DNA of 64,000 nucleotides from Hesseltinella vesiculosa (Eukaryota; Mucoromycota; Mucoromycetes; Mucorales; Cunninghamellaceae), in contig MCGT01000033.1 in assembly GCA_002104935.1 (NCBI GenBank), forward strand, positions 248,001-312,000, given 5' to 3'. The position numbers were made by a program, and so were the translations under genes. How positions within the stretch are numbered: position 1 is the stretch's first letter; each line of letters opens with the position of its first letter. Under the pieces are notes generated by a model. The model was not told the DNA's origin and did no database searches. It worked only from the letters and a program-made list of their open reading frames with translations. Below are positions 35,506 through 47,162 of this stretch, piece after piece.

Positions 35506-37318
35506 GCTAAACAGTATACAACAAAATGTCTAATGGAGCTACTTGTACAAAAAGAAGAAATAAAAAGCTGGGAACGCGGTATCAGCTCAGGGGAAAGGGG
35601 CAGGGCAGTAATCAAAAAAAGATAACCTGGATACTATACACAACAATAAATAATTATAAGAGACTGTTTTTACGTTGACATGCAAAAAAAAAAACCACTA
35701 GTAAAAAAAATGAATAGAAAGGAAAAGGAAGAAAAAAGGAGGGTATCAAAAAATAAAGTATTTAGCGGCCTTGTGTAACCAACAACGATTTGCTGCTTTT
35801 GATTTTAAACCCCCTTGAAGATTACTGCCACCATCCTCCTTTTCCCCTTGAAAAGAATCGCAGCATGATCATGAAACTCTCTTTACAAACAGTCAAAGCA
35901 GGACACATCTCCTAATCATCCAACCTTTCAAAACAGTTAGCAAAAATAAGTCAAAAAAAACCTTGAATCCCCAAAAGGAAACTAGCGGATCACAAAAAAA
36001 AAATTGCAAAATTCCCCATTCTCGTTGGATTTTGGCGGTGTGTAACCAAGACCAATTTGCACCTCCCTCAAAGGGTATTTTATTGTTTGCATATGGTTCA
36101 CCAGGCCCACCAAAAAAAGATTCGCTGGAAGTGCTACTCTTCCCTCATAACCCATAACATTATCGTTTGTGTACGCATTTATCAGGTGTCAATGCTAAAA
36201 TTATCCCTAATGAGCCACAAGTTCTCCAAAAGCACACTCTCCCATTGGACCAGAGCCAAGAAAACTCTAAATTGCCGAGATAAGGTATTGCCTGTTGATG
36301 ATCTTTCCAAAATACCCTCTTCTTCCCATTGGGCGCTAGCCCAAATGTCTTGTCATTCCGGGCTCGAGGATGCCCGACCATTTTCGTGCTACCCTTTCCG
36401 AACATTCCTTTACACGCCCAAAAAGTCCTCTTGTTTTTTTTCTGCATCAAGTAGCAAACATTTCTGCTCCATGTCAAATGATGTCATGCAAAATAAAAAA
36501 ACATGAAAACAACAATACCCTTATACGAAGGTATTCTAATGGAAACAATAGTCCAGGCTTTGGCCATGCTCTAACCTTCCGCCATACCTCCTTTTCCCCT
36601 GTTTTGTCGATCCATGATGCAGCATGGCCACTGATCGCCTGCGAAAGGGGGAGTGAGTTTTTTTTTTTTTTTTTTTTTTTGGCAAAGCCGCCATGGGCAA
36701 CTGTTTGTCACTTCTAGTTAACCTGTAGAGAAGTTGCAGCTTCATAGGATGCTTATTCCAAGACACTTTATCTCAAAGGTCCGTGCTTTTAATCATGATC
36801 ATTGCTGCTCAGTGAAGAGCCAATCAGGTGAGGTAGGATTTTGGCATGTTTTATTCACCACCCGCCTGTTCCAGTATGCCTTTAACTAGTCCATTTTCAC
36901 AACGAGAGTCCCAGACTATCTGTGCGCAAAATTCCAGGTGATCTAATTTTCGATGATTTTTTGCACAGGTCGATCGAGCGACCCACAGGCCATTATTCAA
37001 TGAAAAAATGGATCACTGCCCAGCGCTTTTGAACCAACGGATCAAGCTCCAGTGTTGCATGAGAACAGTACTCCATAAATGATGAGGATACTGTAATATT
37101 GGATCGAGGAACAAAGGTTTTCCGACCAACTTGTGTACGATTTCGTTTTGGGATGTCTTTATCACCAGCTAAAAAAACGATCCAAAAAACAATCCAGCCA
37201 AGATCAAAGCTGCAATTCATTCTCCGCCAACGGACCATTTTCTTTCCCACTTTTTCAGTGCACCTTTTGTTCTTCTCTGTCTCATCCGTTCTGTCGCCAC
37301 TTTCCTTTCTTATTCATA
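35506..37318. other. 1.8-kb divergent intergenic region
   Basis: Separates the chitin synthase and ATG20-like starts. It is AT-rich with a T23-type run near 36659. One copy of the dispersed family lies at about 37020-37210. No gene was supported; the frames at 36057-36506 and its antisense have no recognisable motif. Confidence 0.5.
37020..37210 (+). repeat. Dispersed repeat family, copy 5
   Basis: Same sense as copies 1 and 2: CATAAATGATGAGGATACTG, GGATCGAGG, TTCCGACCAACTTG, CGTTTTGGGATGTC, then CCAGCTAAAAAAACGATCC. It is the most diverged copy and ends about 110 bases before the ATG20-like start codon, so it may overlap promoter or leader sequence. Confidence 0.5.
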
Positions 37319-39336
37319 ATGACCACAGCAAATTCATATTACACACCATGTAGCTGCAACATTCATCGGCTGTTGACCTCGGATGACAGTTTTATCTACA
37401 TTACCGGTTCACAGAAACAATCCGACGCTGCTGGAAAAGCTTACGTTGCTTACAACATTCGTTTAGGGGTAAAGTCTCACGTTTGATCTGTCGTCTCCCT
37501 TCTTACATGTTTCGTTTGGTTTTTGCACATTTGCTCAATGTTTAGAGTATGGAATCGAAGCATCGCTATAGCGAATTTGAATCTCTCTGTAAAGCTCTTA
37601 CCAAACTCCATCCAACCGTCATTGTCCCCCCGATTCCCGAGAAGCATTCCATAAGTAAGTCCATGTCTTGGCAGTAGACGACCTCCACAGCTTCTTAGTA
37701 ATGCTTTCGTTTTACAGTGGATTACGCTGCCTTGCAAACACGAGTCAAAGATGATATTGCCATGGTGGAAAAGCGCAAACGCATGCTCCAAACCTTTTTG
37801 AACCGTGTTGCCAAGCATCCTGTCTTGAACCATGACCATGTCTTTCATCGGTTTCTCGAATCGGGTGTGCCATGGGTACAGAAAAACGAGTGCATGGAAA
37901 TACCTCTTATTAAGCGTCTCTCTCATAGTCGGATGTCCTGCACTCGCCTCCACTCTCGATCATGCCTAAGAATACGATGCAAATGATAGTCAATAACGAT
38001 ATCCTTGCTGCCCGCGGCAACTCGAATCATATCCTTTCCAGTCACCTGATACCAATTCCCTCTGCCACTTATATTTTGAACAACCCTGACCCTCAATTCG
38101 AAGAATCTGAGCAGTTCACCTACCGTGTCGCCAATTACATGAGCAACAACCTAGAGAAAAGCCAACGCAAAGTCATTCGTCGTCTTGGTGGCAAGTTATC
38201 TCCGGGTTTGATGTAGGAGGCGATCACTGACCTCCACTTTTTTTTTTTTTTTTGTAGAATTAGCAAACGACTATGCCGAACTCGGAGCTGTGTACAATGG
38301 GTTCAGTCTGAATGAAGAAAATGAAGTGGCGAATGCTATTGAAAAGATCGGTCAAGCCGTCGATGCCTCCTATTCAAACATGGGTGAAATGGTACTTGTG
38401 AAACACTACTCAGCACGTGCATTGAAGGATGGGATGCCTGACTTTTTATTTTTTTTTCGGGCCGTCTAGGTGACAATGCTCGAAGGCGACTTTGCCGAAC
38501 CTATTCAAGAATATGCCCAGTTTGCCCACACGATTAAGCAGGTGCTCAAATTCCGCCACATGAAACATGCCCAGGTCGAAATGATCGAAACATCTTTGGC
38601 TTCGAAAAAGGAGCACATGCAGGAACTGTCGGACATGGAAGGGGAAGCGCGGCGCCTGGAAGAAGCAATCGCCCGCGAACACACCATCGGACAAAACGCT
38701 GTCAACGTGGACGACATTAACAATGGTACTGTCGATGCCGATGGTAACCCTATCAGCGCACCCAACGGCTTTGATCCTGTGCAAAGCAACCCTTATGCTC
38801 GCCCTCCCACCAGCCCTACCACTTCCAGCCCATCAGCTCGCCGTGCTTCCATCTCCAGCCCTGCTCGCCGTCGATCCCGGTACGCCTGGTCCGGTCCTAT
38901 GCAAATGGTCAATGCCGTCAGCCACACTATTCAAGGCCTGATCGATGTGGATCCTGTGGCAACAAGACGTAACCAAATTGGAAAAACAAAGGATGCCATT
39001 AACATTGTAAGTTGCCGATAAAAAAAAATATAGGATGCACGCGCTCACCTTCCGTACTAGCTGGAAGAGGCTTTGGATATTACTCAGTTGGATTTGGAAG
39101 GAATTTCCAAGGATGTACAGGCCGATCTAGATAGATTCCAAACTGAAAAAATAAGCGACCTCAAGGACATGTTGCTCGCGTTTGCCAAAGCCCATATTCG
39201 ATACTGCCAAAAGGTTAGCATCCTTGCTTTTGATTCCGACCTCTCCTCCGCCATGCTGATTTTTTTTTTCTTGTAGAATTTGGAGTCTTGGCAAGAAGTG
39301 AAGGATGACATCGACAAAATCCCTGTACAGTTCTAA
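37319..39336 (+). CDS. ATG20: PX-BAR sorting nexin, Atg20/Snx41-like
   Basis: Eight exons (37319-37468, 37546-37654, 37718-37875, 37929-38190, 38258-38391, 38470-39006, 39061-39213, 39277-39336) give 520 residues. The PX domain holds the phosphoinositide motif HRYSEFESLCKAL and VPPIPEKHS, then RKRMLQTFLNR and DHVFHRFLE. A linker with EVLHSPP-like DVLHSPPLSILPKN, seen in Atg20/Snx41, leads into a coiled BAR region (ELANDYAELGAVYNGFSL, then AQFAHTIKQVLKFRHMKHAQ). The BAR helices are interrupted by a Ser/Pro/Arg-rich insert, another Snx41/Atg20 trait. The family works with Snx4 in endosomal recycling and selective autophagy. The intron after 38190 seems to start with GCAAGT; a GT three bases upstream is the alternative. 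Confidence 0.92.
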
Positions 39337-40113
39337 TCAAGGCACGGTCCGCCTTTTTTTTTTTTTTTTCTGATTGCCTACAGGATTATCTTCCTCCCTC
39401 TCTCTTTTTATTAACCTCACGCCCCCCCTTTTGTACATACAAAATCATTAAACTCGTACCTTCCTCTAAATCTGTCACATGGCGTTGCGTCCGATATGTT
39501 TCAAGACAATCATTTTTCCAGGTATCAGTCCACTTTTCAAGAACAGAACATCATCTTGATCATGCTGAATGCCACGTCTTTTGTCCGTCGTAGTTCACAG
39601 GGTTTGCTACCCCCCCCCCCCCAACACTCGCCTTGTTGATTTGAGAGAGTGGTTGACATTGAAAAACGCCACTTCCAACGTCGTTTATTAAAATGTTGGG
39701 GTTTAATATACGCCTTCCCAGAGCCGTCTTAATTGCTGTTGTTCTTGTAGGCGTAGCTCAACCTTGTCGCAAATATCTAAGGAGAAAGTCAAATGCATCG
39801 GTCAGATCACGTGGGGCTCAATGTCCTTTGGCTTTACCTTTTCCATATTGCTTTACCAAGTCGACGTCGACCGACAGTCTGTCATGCTGCTTTGCTTCTG
39901 CCTTGGACAAAACTACCGTGTTCATCAACGACAATGGTTTGCCAGGGTGCCAGCGCACGAGCACAGCTTGCTTTTGTGGCCCGGACAGCACACTTTCCCC
40001 ATGCCAAATTTCCTCAAAGATATACGCAACGTCGCGCAAATCCAAGGGGCAAAACCTAAGCGAAAAAAAAAACCCAGGTAAGATCCAGCCCCAGCTCTTT
40101 CTTGCCACAACCA
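39337..40113. other. Convergent gap, no gene seen
   Basis: Lies between the ATG20-like and Tcd-like stops. It contains a C12 run (39610-39621) and poly-T tracts. Three overlapping plus-strand frames at 39693-40127 lack motifs and overlap an antisense frame. Confidence 0.5.
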
Positions 40114-41227
40114 TTACTTTGATTTGAAGATCTTGCTTTCTCGAGCCAGGAGGTCGCGATGCAGGCGGTTATATAAACCATCGCGCAGCTTGATTGGTAG
40201 TGGGTCGTAGCCAGGGTATTGAGTCAGATCTAGGAGAACATGGGAAGCAATGGAGCTGCCAAACAGGCTTGGCAAGGTGCCAAGGACGGGAAGAATACGA
40301 GAGCGGAAATCAGGCAGCGCAGCATAATCATCTGCCTCATCCACACGTGATTCCTCTATGCAAGATGAAAGCGGTGGAGTCAGCAGCTGATCTTTCTTCG
40401 TTTTCTATGGGAAATGCATTACCCAGAGGCAGGAGTTTGACATGATGAGGCTTTTCGGTGGAGTAGACGACGGGAATGCCTCGATCAATGTTGAACTTGC
40501 GCAGGTGGCGACGGACAGTGCGGGCTAACGGATCTTCCAGGGTTTCGCTGATGTCGGTGATTTGGATTCGAGATGGGTCCGATTTGGCACCGGCGCCCAT
40601 GGAGCTGATCACTTTGAGTTGATGGTCATAGCAGTAATGAATCAAGTCGACCTTGGTTTGGATGTTGTCAATGGCATCGACAATATAATCGGGTTGGCCG
40701 CGGAGGAGGTCGTCGGCGGTGGCGGCTGAAAACAGCTCGATACGAGCGTCAATGTCGCAGTCAGGGGCAATGAGCTTCAGATGCTTTTGCATAGCGCGCA
40801 CTTTGGGAGTGCCAACATCGTCCAAAGTTGCAACGGCATGTCGATTCAAGCTGCTGAGAGTCACCTGGTCAAAATCGATCAGGCGCAAGCGCTTGACACC
40901 AGCCCGTAGCAGCATCAATGCTGTCCATGACCCAACGCCACCCACGCCAACTACAACCACGAAGCTTTTTTCGAGTTTCTCCATGGCTGCATCCCCTAGG
41001 ATCACCCGTTCTCCCGTCAAGATAGGCCGCAGTTCCAATGGCAAGGAGCGCGTTGACGATGGATCGGTGGCTGACCAAGACGATCGGCGCGATTGGTGTT
41101 TGATTTTGTTGTTGATTTTGCGCTGCTGCCAATGTTGGTAGCCGAGGATGGCGGATGCTGTTGCCGTTGAGGCTGCAAAGGCAGTTAACGTCCATTTGTT
41201 GACATATCGATCGTAATCACGGCTCAT
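40114..41227 (-). CDS. TCD1: tRNA threonylcarbamoyladenosine dehydratase (Tcd1/TcdA family)
   Basis: Two exons (40423-41227 and 40114-40355) give 348 residues. An N-terminal hydrophobic segment (about residues 9-26, Ala/Thr-rich) fits the mitochondrial outer-membrane anchor of fungal Tcd proteins. The E1-like ThiF fold follows: ATP site VVVGVGGVGSWTALMLLRAG, DFDQVTLSSLNRHAVA, DAIDNIQTKVDLI and SSMGAGAKSDPSRI. The late block DFRSRILPVLGTLPSLFG is typical. The enzyme cyclises t6A37 to ct6A in tRNAs using ATP. The start at 41227 (MSRDYDRYVNKW) is preferred; an in-frame ATG 14 codons upstream is possible. Divergent from HUL5 with 152 bases between start codons. Confidence 0.94.
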
Positions 41228-41379
41228 GACAAAGATTGCTACCGTAGCAAAGTGCCCAAAAATAAACAAAATAAAAAATAAAAATAAAAAAGTGCTGGGT
41301 TGGGATTTTTTGACTCGAAACCTTTTGAAGCGTTGAAAACGTCACCTCTCTTTTCCATTTCAAATCTTTTATTGCAGCC
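41228..41379. promoter_or_regulatory. Short divergent promoter region of TCD1-like and HUL5-like genes
   Basis: Only 152 bases separate the two start codons. The middle has repeated AAAATAAAAAATAAAAATAAAA, a likely nucleosome-free A/T tract that could serve both genes. No specific factor site was identified. Confidence 0.55.
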
Positions 41380-44300
41380 ATGAATTTTTCGTTTGAAGGC
41401 AATTATAAATCAAAACGAAATATCAACCTTGGTGGTGTGCGGACTCAATCAGACAAGAAGAGTCTCATGGCCAAGGCACAAGAGGAAAGAAAGGCTAGAG
41501 AGAAGGACCGATTACGTTGGAAGAGCGCTATCAGGATCCAGGTAAAAGCGACCAGAGCGGCGAACCCTTGACTTTAATGTTTCTTGTTTGCTCTAGTCGT
41601 TTTATCGAGGACGAACAGTAGCCGGTGTGTGCCGGCAGGAATGGCGACGCCAGCTTGATCAGGCGCTTCAACATCTGCAAAGTGCCGCTACAGGTACGTA
41701 CTCGACGCTACCCGAAGCTACGGATGCACTCGTCCCTTGTCTTGTCCTTTGTCTGCGCCTACTGCTGCTGCTCTCCCAATCGTCCCCATGCGCATCGCTC
41801 TCCAGGTTTTACGACATCTTGCTTGCCAGTCAAGCCCAAATGTCCGTCGCCAACGAACCTGTCTCCTGGCTGCAGATCTACCTCACATCCAACATGGATA
41901 GTGCTACCAAGTCGTGGCTGACGGTGCTGCTTGCCGAACGATTGATACTAAAGAGCTCATCGCATGAATCGATCTTGCTACTGCACACCATCACACAACC
42001 CTCGCACTATCCCGACCGCTCTACCTATCTCTCTGTGATGACCCACCTGCTCACAAAGGGCCAACTCCTTGCCAGCGTTGCCCTGTATGCTCGACTTTAT
42101 TCACATGACCATGGGGTTGTGTTAGATGTTGTCAGCTCCCTTTTGACGAATTTGGACTCACCTGGTCAATCGCTAGACCTCCCTCCTCCTGCTCCTCTCA
42201 GCTTCCAACAGCAGACTCCGCCTGTCGCGCCTCTTGCCAGCCCTTTCAGCTGGGCACCTATCACCTCTCCTGCTCCAGCGCCAACTGTTTTATCCCGTGC
42301 TTACCTGTTGCAGCGATGTGCCATGGATATACTGACCGTCCCTGGTATCATATCGTACGCCCAGCTGGTATCACTCCAAAACCTCCCCTTTGGCGAATTA
42401 CTCGGCGCCATTCTCGATTACTTCCAACACACGCCCCGCGGACAAGCCTTCGCGGATGAAGACATCGCTTGCTTGTGGATCAACATCACCATGCTTAGTC
42501 AGCATGCATCTCTCCACCTGCAGCAGTCTTTGCTGGTAAATCTCTCTTTTGTGATGACGAATAACCTTGCTGACCAATATGACCGTCACTAGATTCCCTA
42601 TTTACAAACCCTTCAAACGCTGCTCTGCAAGCTGCCTGTGCATTACTTGTCGGACCCAACACAGACCAAATCCGATCTGGACTCGAGTGACTCGGAAGAG
42701 GACAACCAGCAGCCCGAATCAGCACCTCTTTCGTATGCCAGTCCTTGGGTTAAGGATCAACTTGCTCAGCTGTATACCAAGGCCAACTTCAAGTCACTGT
42801 TACTTCGGTTTGTCGACCTGTGCCATGATACGGCATTGATTGGACCTGTGTCCAGTCTCTTTGTCACCTTCCTTGTCCGATGGCCTGCACAAAAAGACGC
42901 TCTTCTCAACACGCTCCTTTACCATCAACCGCCGCACCAGCCAACATTCATCGAGCTGCTATGGCAAACCTGGCACACCTCGACCGTGATGTCTGTGTTT
43001 GAAAATAACCAAATCATTTACCAACTGGAACAAGCTCGTGATGCTCTCTTGGGTAAAAAAAAAAATGCTGCGGGTAGGATGGCGGGCCAGACTTCCTCTA
43101 AATCGCTTTTGTGTATGACACCTGTTCTCTTTTAGATGCCCCTGCGCCTGACATTTGGTCAATACTCTATCTATTTTGTGAACTGGAATCTCGCTTGCTA
43201 CTGACTGTGGGCGATGATGAATTTTATAACCAGCCTTCCACACACCATTTGCTCTCCTTGGATGACATAGCCCGCCTGGCAACTTGCCTCAAGGTAAATG
43301 GAAGCACATGCATTGAGAGAGAAAAAAATACGTTGGCTTACCTCTTTTATTACTTTTGAGTAGAACATTGGGTTTGTACTGTTTTGGAGACCAGCTGTAT
43401 TTGAGACGGACACGTCATTGGGTGCAGTTCAAGTTGGACCACTTCGTCATGCAGTCACCACGCTCGTGCGACAAGTTCATATGCGAGAGTAAGCCCACGC
43501 TTTTGACTTTTTTTTTATTATTGCGTTTTTGACCCCTTTGCTGCTTATTTTCTTATAGCTCGCGTCGATCTTTCTGTCCAAAGGATCATTGGCTGATCCC
43601 AGGTTTAGATACTGAAGGGTTCTGGAATGCAGTTGTGGCTGAGGCTGAAGCACAAGAAACACAAGATCAACAGGAAGGACAAGGACTCACTTCACGACCA
43701 ACGGCACTTTCAAGAAAAACGACCTCTGCCCTAGCTAGTGCTGTCAGTCCTAGGCTCAATTTGCTTAACCATCTTCCCTTTGTCCTACCTTTTGAACATC
43801 GCGTGCAACTTTTCCGACTGTTCATCGCCAACGATCGACACCGCCTGGGCATCCGGGAATGGGGCCGGCCTAAAATGGAAGTACAGATCCGCCGGGATCA
43901 CGTCTTTGAAGATGGCTACCGCCAGCTGTTCCCGCTTGGTGCCAGTCTTAAAGATTGGATCGCCATCTCCTTCATCGATGCCTTTGGCCTGCCAGAGAGC
44001 GGCATTGACGGCGGCGGCGTGTTCAAGGAATTTCTCACAAGGTAAGATCGATGCAAGTGGTTAGACATCGGCACGAATACATCTCATTTCTTTTTCTGCA
44101 TAGTCTCGGCCAAGAAGCTTTCAATGCCCACTATGGTCTCTTTGCAGCCACTCCAGATCAACTTTTGTATCCTCAACCTAGTCAAATTGCTATCGATGGT
44201 AAGCTGAAACCGTTTGGCTCTGCCACCAAACCGAGCTGACCTTTTCGCTTCACTTCATGTCATTTTTTTTCTTCAGCCAACCAGCTTGCAAATTTCACAT

Positions 44301-44843
44301 TTCTCGGCATGATCATTGGCAAGGCGCTATATGAGGGGATCCTGCTCGATGTAGGGTTTGCTGACTTCTTTTTGAAAAAGTGTCTTGGCTATGCCAATTA
44401 TCGTAAGCGACATTCTTGGCTTCGTTTATTTTTCATCTGAGCTGAACATCATGTATTCCCGGGTGCCCTTTTTCAGTGGACGATCTCCCCTCGCTGGATC
44501 CTGATCTTTACAAAGGGCTGATGCAAGTCAAACACTTCCAAGGCAATGTCGAGGACTTGTGCTTGGACTTCTCGCTAACAGACAATGGTATGGCCAAGAG
44601 TGCACTGGATATTACTGAAGACGGCCACGTGTTCACTTTTTCTTTTTCTTTTGCAGATGGCATCCACACTGTAAATCTGATCCCTCGTGGTAACGAAATC
44701 CAAGTGACTAATGAAAACAAGATTCGGTACGTCTACCTGGTGGCCAACTATCGTTTAAACGTGCAAATTGCCCGTCAATGCAAGGCCTTTTTTAACGGTC
44801 TTTCAACTATCATTGACCCCAAATGGTTGCGCATGTTCAATCA

Positions 44844-44879
<36 letters not shown>

Positions 44880-45345
44880 ACCCGTTTTTATGGTTAAAAG
44901 CAAGAGGCTCAGATCTTGATGGGAGGAGCTGCGGTGCCGATTGATTTGGGAGACCTTCGACGAAACACAACTTATGCCAGCTACGATGACACAGACCCCA
45001 CCATCCAGTATCTTTGGCAGGCCCTGAACGAATTCAGCAATAATGACCGTATGAAGTTTGTCAAGTTCGTGACCTCGTGTGCACGACCTCCAATCCTTGG
45101 CTTTAAGGAATTGCAACCCCCACTCTGTATTCGAAAGGCAGGTGACGATGAAACCCGTTTACCCACCAGCTCAACATGCGTTAACTTGCTCAAGCTACCA
45201 GCCTATACCAGTTACCAAGTGCTGAAAGAGTAAGCCTTCTTTTGGCACCCTGGCGTTCCTACGTGTACGACTTACCCTTTGTTTTTTATTGTATAGAAAG
45301 CTACTGTACTCCATCAATGCACACGCTGGTTTTGATCTCTCTTAG
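41380..45345 (+). CDS. HUL5: HECT E3 ubiquitin ligase, Hul5/UBE3C type
   Basis: Twelve exons (41380-41541, 41597-42535, 42593-43052, 43136-43293, 43364-43488, 43559-44041, 44104-44198, 44277-44402, 44477-44587, 44657-44844, 44901-45229, 45297-45345) give 1074 residues, close to human UBE3C. The N-terminus FSFEGNYKSKRNINLGG, followed by an IQ-like RIQSFYRGR, is diagnostic of UBE3C. The HECT domain includes RRDHVFEDGYRQL, GIDGGGVFKEFL, NFTFLGMIIGKALYEGIL, KFVTSCARPPILGF and the catalytic Cys in LPTSSTCVNLLKLP. Hul5 is a proteasome-associated chain-extending ligase. Intron 44588-44656 is frame-neutral and stop-free, so retention would also give an open protein. The acceptor of the A30-containing intron (44845-44900) is AAAAG|CAAGAG. 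Confidence 0.96.
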
Positions 45346-45507
45346 ATTTTTTTTTTTGCTTCATACCCATCTTTTGTTCCTCGATCATTCGGAAGTTAAA
45401 AAAACGTTTTGAGCAATGGCGCAGGGTCTTTTTATTTTTTTTCAGCGACGGAGAGAGAGCTTACCTGTTTTTTTTACATTTTCATTCTTTGCTGCACACC
45501 TTTAAAT

Positions 45508-46480
45508 ATGGCCAAGACAAGAAAACATCAGAAGAAAGTCATTGAATCCTCTGCTGATGAGCTATCCGAGGAAGATCAATTATTTAGCGATGCCGAGGAG
45601 GAAGCTGATCAACTCGAGGACGACGACATTGACGAGCTTGCTAACGACGATGAGGAGCTGTCCGACGAATTAGATGATGACGTGGATGAAATGGATGAGG
45701 AAGACGAAGAGCCTGAAGATGAAGAAGAGCAGCTCCCAACCCCATCACGATCCAAAGGCCGATCCAAAAACAAGAAGCGGGTTCTTGAAAGCGAGAGCGA
45801 TGAAGACGATATGATGGAAGTGCTTCGCAACAAGCCCATGACCAAGCGGCAGCGTGCAAAAATGAACCGAGAGGATGACGACGAGCTCCTGGAACTTCCC
45901 ATGGGTAAGAGAAAGAGGATGCAGGGTAAGACCAGGAAACGTTCTCAACATTTTTACTGACCAGATACCGGCAAGAAGCAGCTGCGCACCCAGGAAGAAG
46001 AGGCATTACGACGATCAGAAGTGGCCCGACGACGCAAAAACCAAAGCATTCAACGAGCTGAAAAGGACAAGGTAAAATAAAAGAGCGCGTTCACGCTTGG
46101 ATGGAAATGTCGAACCTAGCATTCTAAACCTTTTTTCTTTCTTTCTGTAGCAAGATACCATCAACCGACTGTTGAAAAAGCAAGCCGGCAAAAGCAAAAA
46201 GAATGAAGTCAGTGAGGCAGACCAGCCAAAACACAAACGACACCACGATCCCCATGCCATCCGCTATGTCCAATGCCCACAAGAAAGCACGCTCAACATT
46301 CCTGAGAAGCTCACCGTCGACGAGGTCTTTGGTTGGCAGCCTTGGGATAACAAGCGATCACCAAAGCCCATGGAGACCTGTGACGTCCAAGGCTGTACCA
46401 ATATCAAAAAATACACTGCAAAATCCAGCGGCAAGGCTGTCTGTTCGCTGGAGCATTACAAAATGGTCGAGGCAAAATAA
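45508..46480 (+). CDS. IES2: INO80 complex subunit, Ies2/INO80B-like (PAPA-1 + zf-HIT)
   Basis: Three exons (45508-45904, 45965-46071, 46151-46480) give 277 residues. The N-terminal half is strongly acidic (Asp/Glu runs, residues 15-80), then basic with TKRQRAKMNRE. The PAPA-1 region is seen in EEEALRRSEVARRRKNQSIQ and QDTINRLLKKQAGK. A C-terminal HIT-type zinc finger reads CDVQGCTNIKKYTAKSSGKA, then VCSLEHY. Ies2 is a nuclear INO80 subunit that stimulates nucleosome sliding. The first donor is ambiguous: GTAAGA at 45905 (60-base intron) or in-phase GTAAGA at 45926, which would leave a 39-base intron, so the first is preferred. Stop lies 154 bases from the convergent complex I gene. Confidence 0.92.
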
Positions 46481-46634
46481 ATAAAAAAAAATCATGCATT
46501 CAGAAACAGAGGCACAGTGTTTATTGGTAAAAGCGAGAAAATGGTGGAGGGGTGTAGGGTGGCAATCTATAAGAAGATGAATGATCAAAAACTATAAAAC
46601 AAAAGAGTGATATCGGGTGTGGAGAGGTGTCGTT

Positions 46635-47162
46635 TTAAGAGCGGTCCTTCTTGCGATAACCTTCGACACGGTTGGTTTTGATGGTCCCGAGGTACAAGTC
46701 GGCAAGAGCACGGCAGCTGTCGTCTGAAGAAAAGGAAAAGAATAGGTATCAGTCAAAATCGATCTCGAGAGGCTAATGTGTCAGCGTCGCTTACAGTGGT
46801 TGACGCCTTCAGTTCGATAGCATTCGTCCAACTTCTCGCGGATAATACGGGCTTCCATGACCTTGACCCAATCATCACGGATCTTTTGCTGACGGGCAGC
46901 ATACACAGCTAATGAATCGAAAACAAAACAAAAAGAAAAAGTACATGATGTACAAGGTCAATCAGACGTTGATGGTCGATGGGTTAAAAAGCTTTTTTTT
47001 TTTTTTTTACCTTTGTGGTCTTTAGGATCGACTTGGTCCAAGGTGGGGACACTAATCAAAGAGAAACACTGGCGCATGAATAGACAAGCTCTCTAAAACG
47101 AGATGGGTATCGTACCGTTCGAATTGTTGATGTTCAGGGTATTCCCAGTTGGAGGTGGCCAT
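46635..47162 (-). CDS. NDUFB10: Mitochondrial complex I subunit, NDUFB10/PDSW-like
   Basis: Four small exons (47116-47162, 47011-47051, 46795-46908, 46635-46723) join in phase to 96 residues; no single frame is long enough to be noticed alone. The protein is MATSNWEYPEHQQFER, a Pro/Asp-rich stretch, then IRDDWVKVMEARIIREKLDE and CYRTEGVNHYDSC. The two cysteines with the EG-N-Y spacing and the helix before them match NDUFB10, whose paired cysteines form intermembrane-space disulfides. The C-terminus YRKKDRS is basic. It is an accessory subunit of the proton-pumping membrane arm. No cleavable presequence is apparent, as expected for this family. Confidence 0.85.

Noticed and set aside
39693..40127. 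Three overlapping plus-strand frames
   Set aside because: Mutually overlapping with an antisense frame in the convergent gap; composition and lack of motifs suggest chance.
45926..45964. Alternative 39-base intron in the IES2-like gene
   Set aside because: In phase and with a good donor, but shorter than every other intron seen here; the 60-base version from 45905 was preferred.
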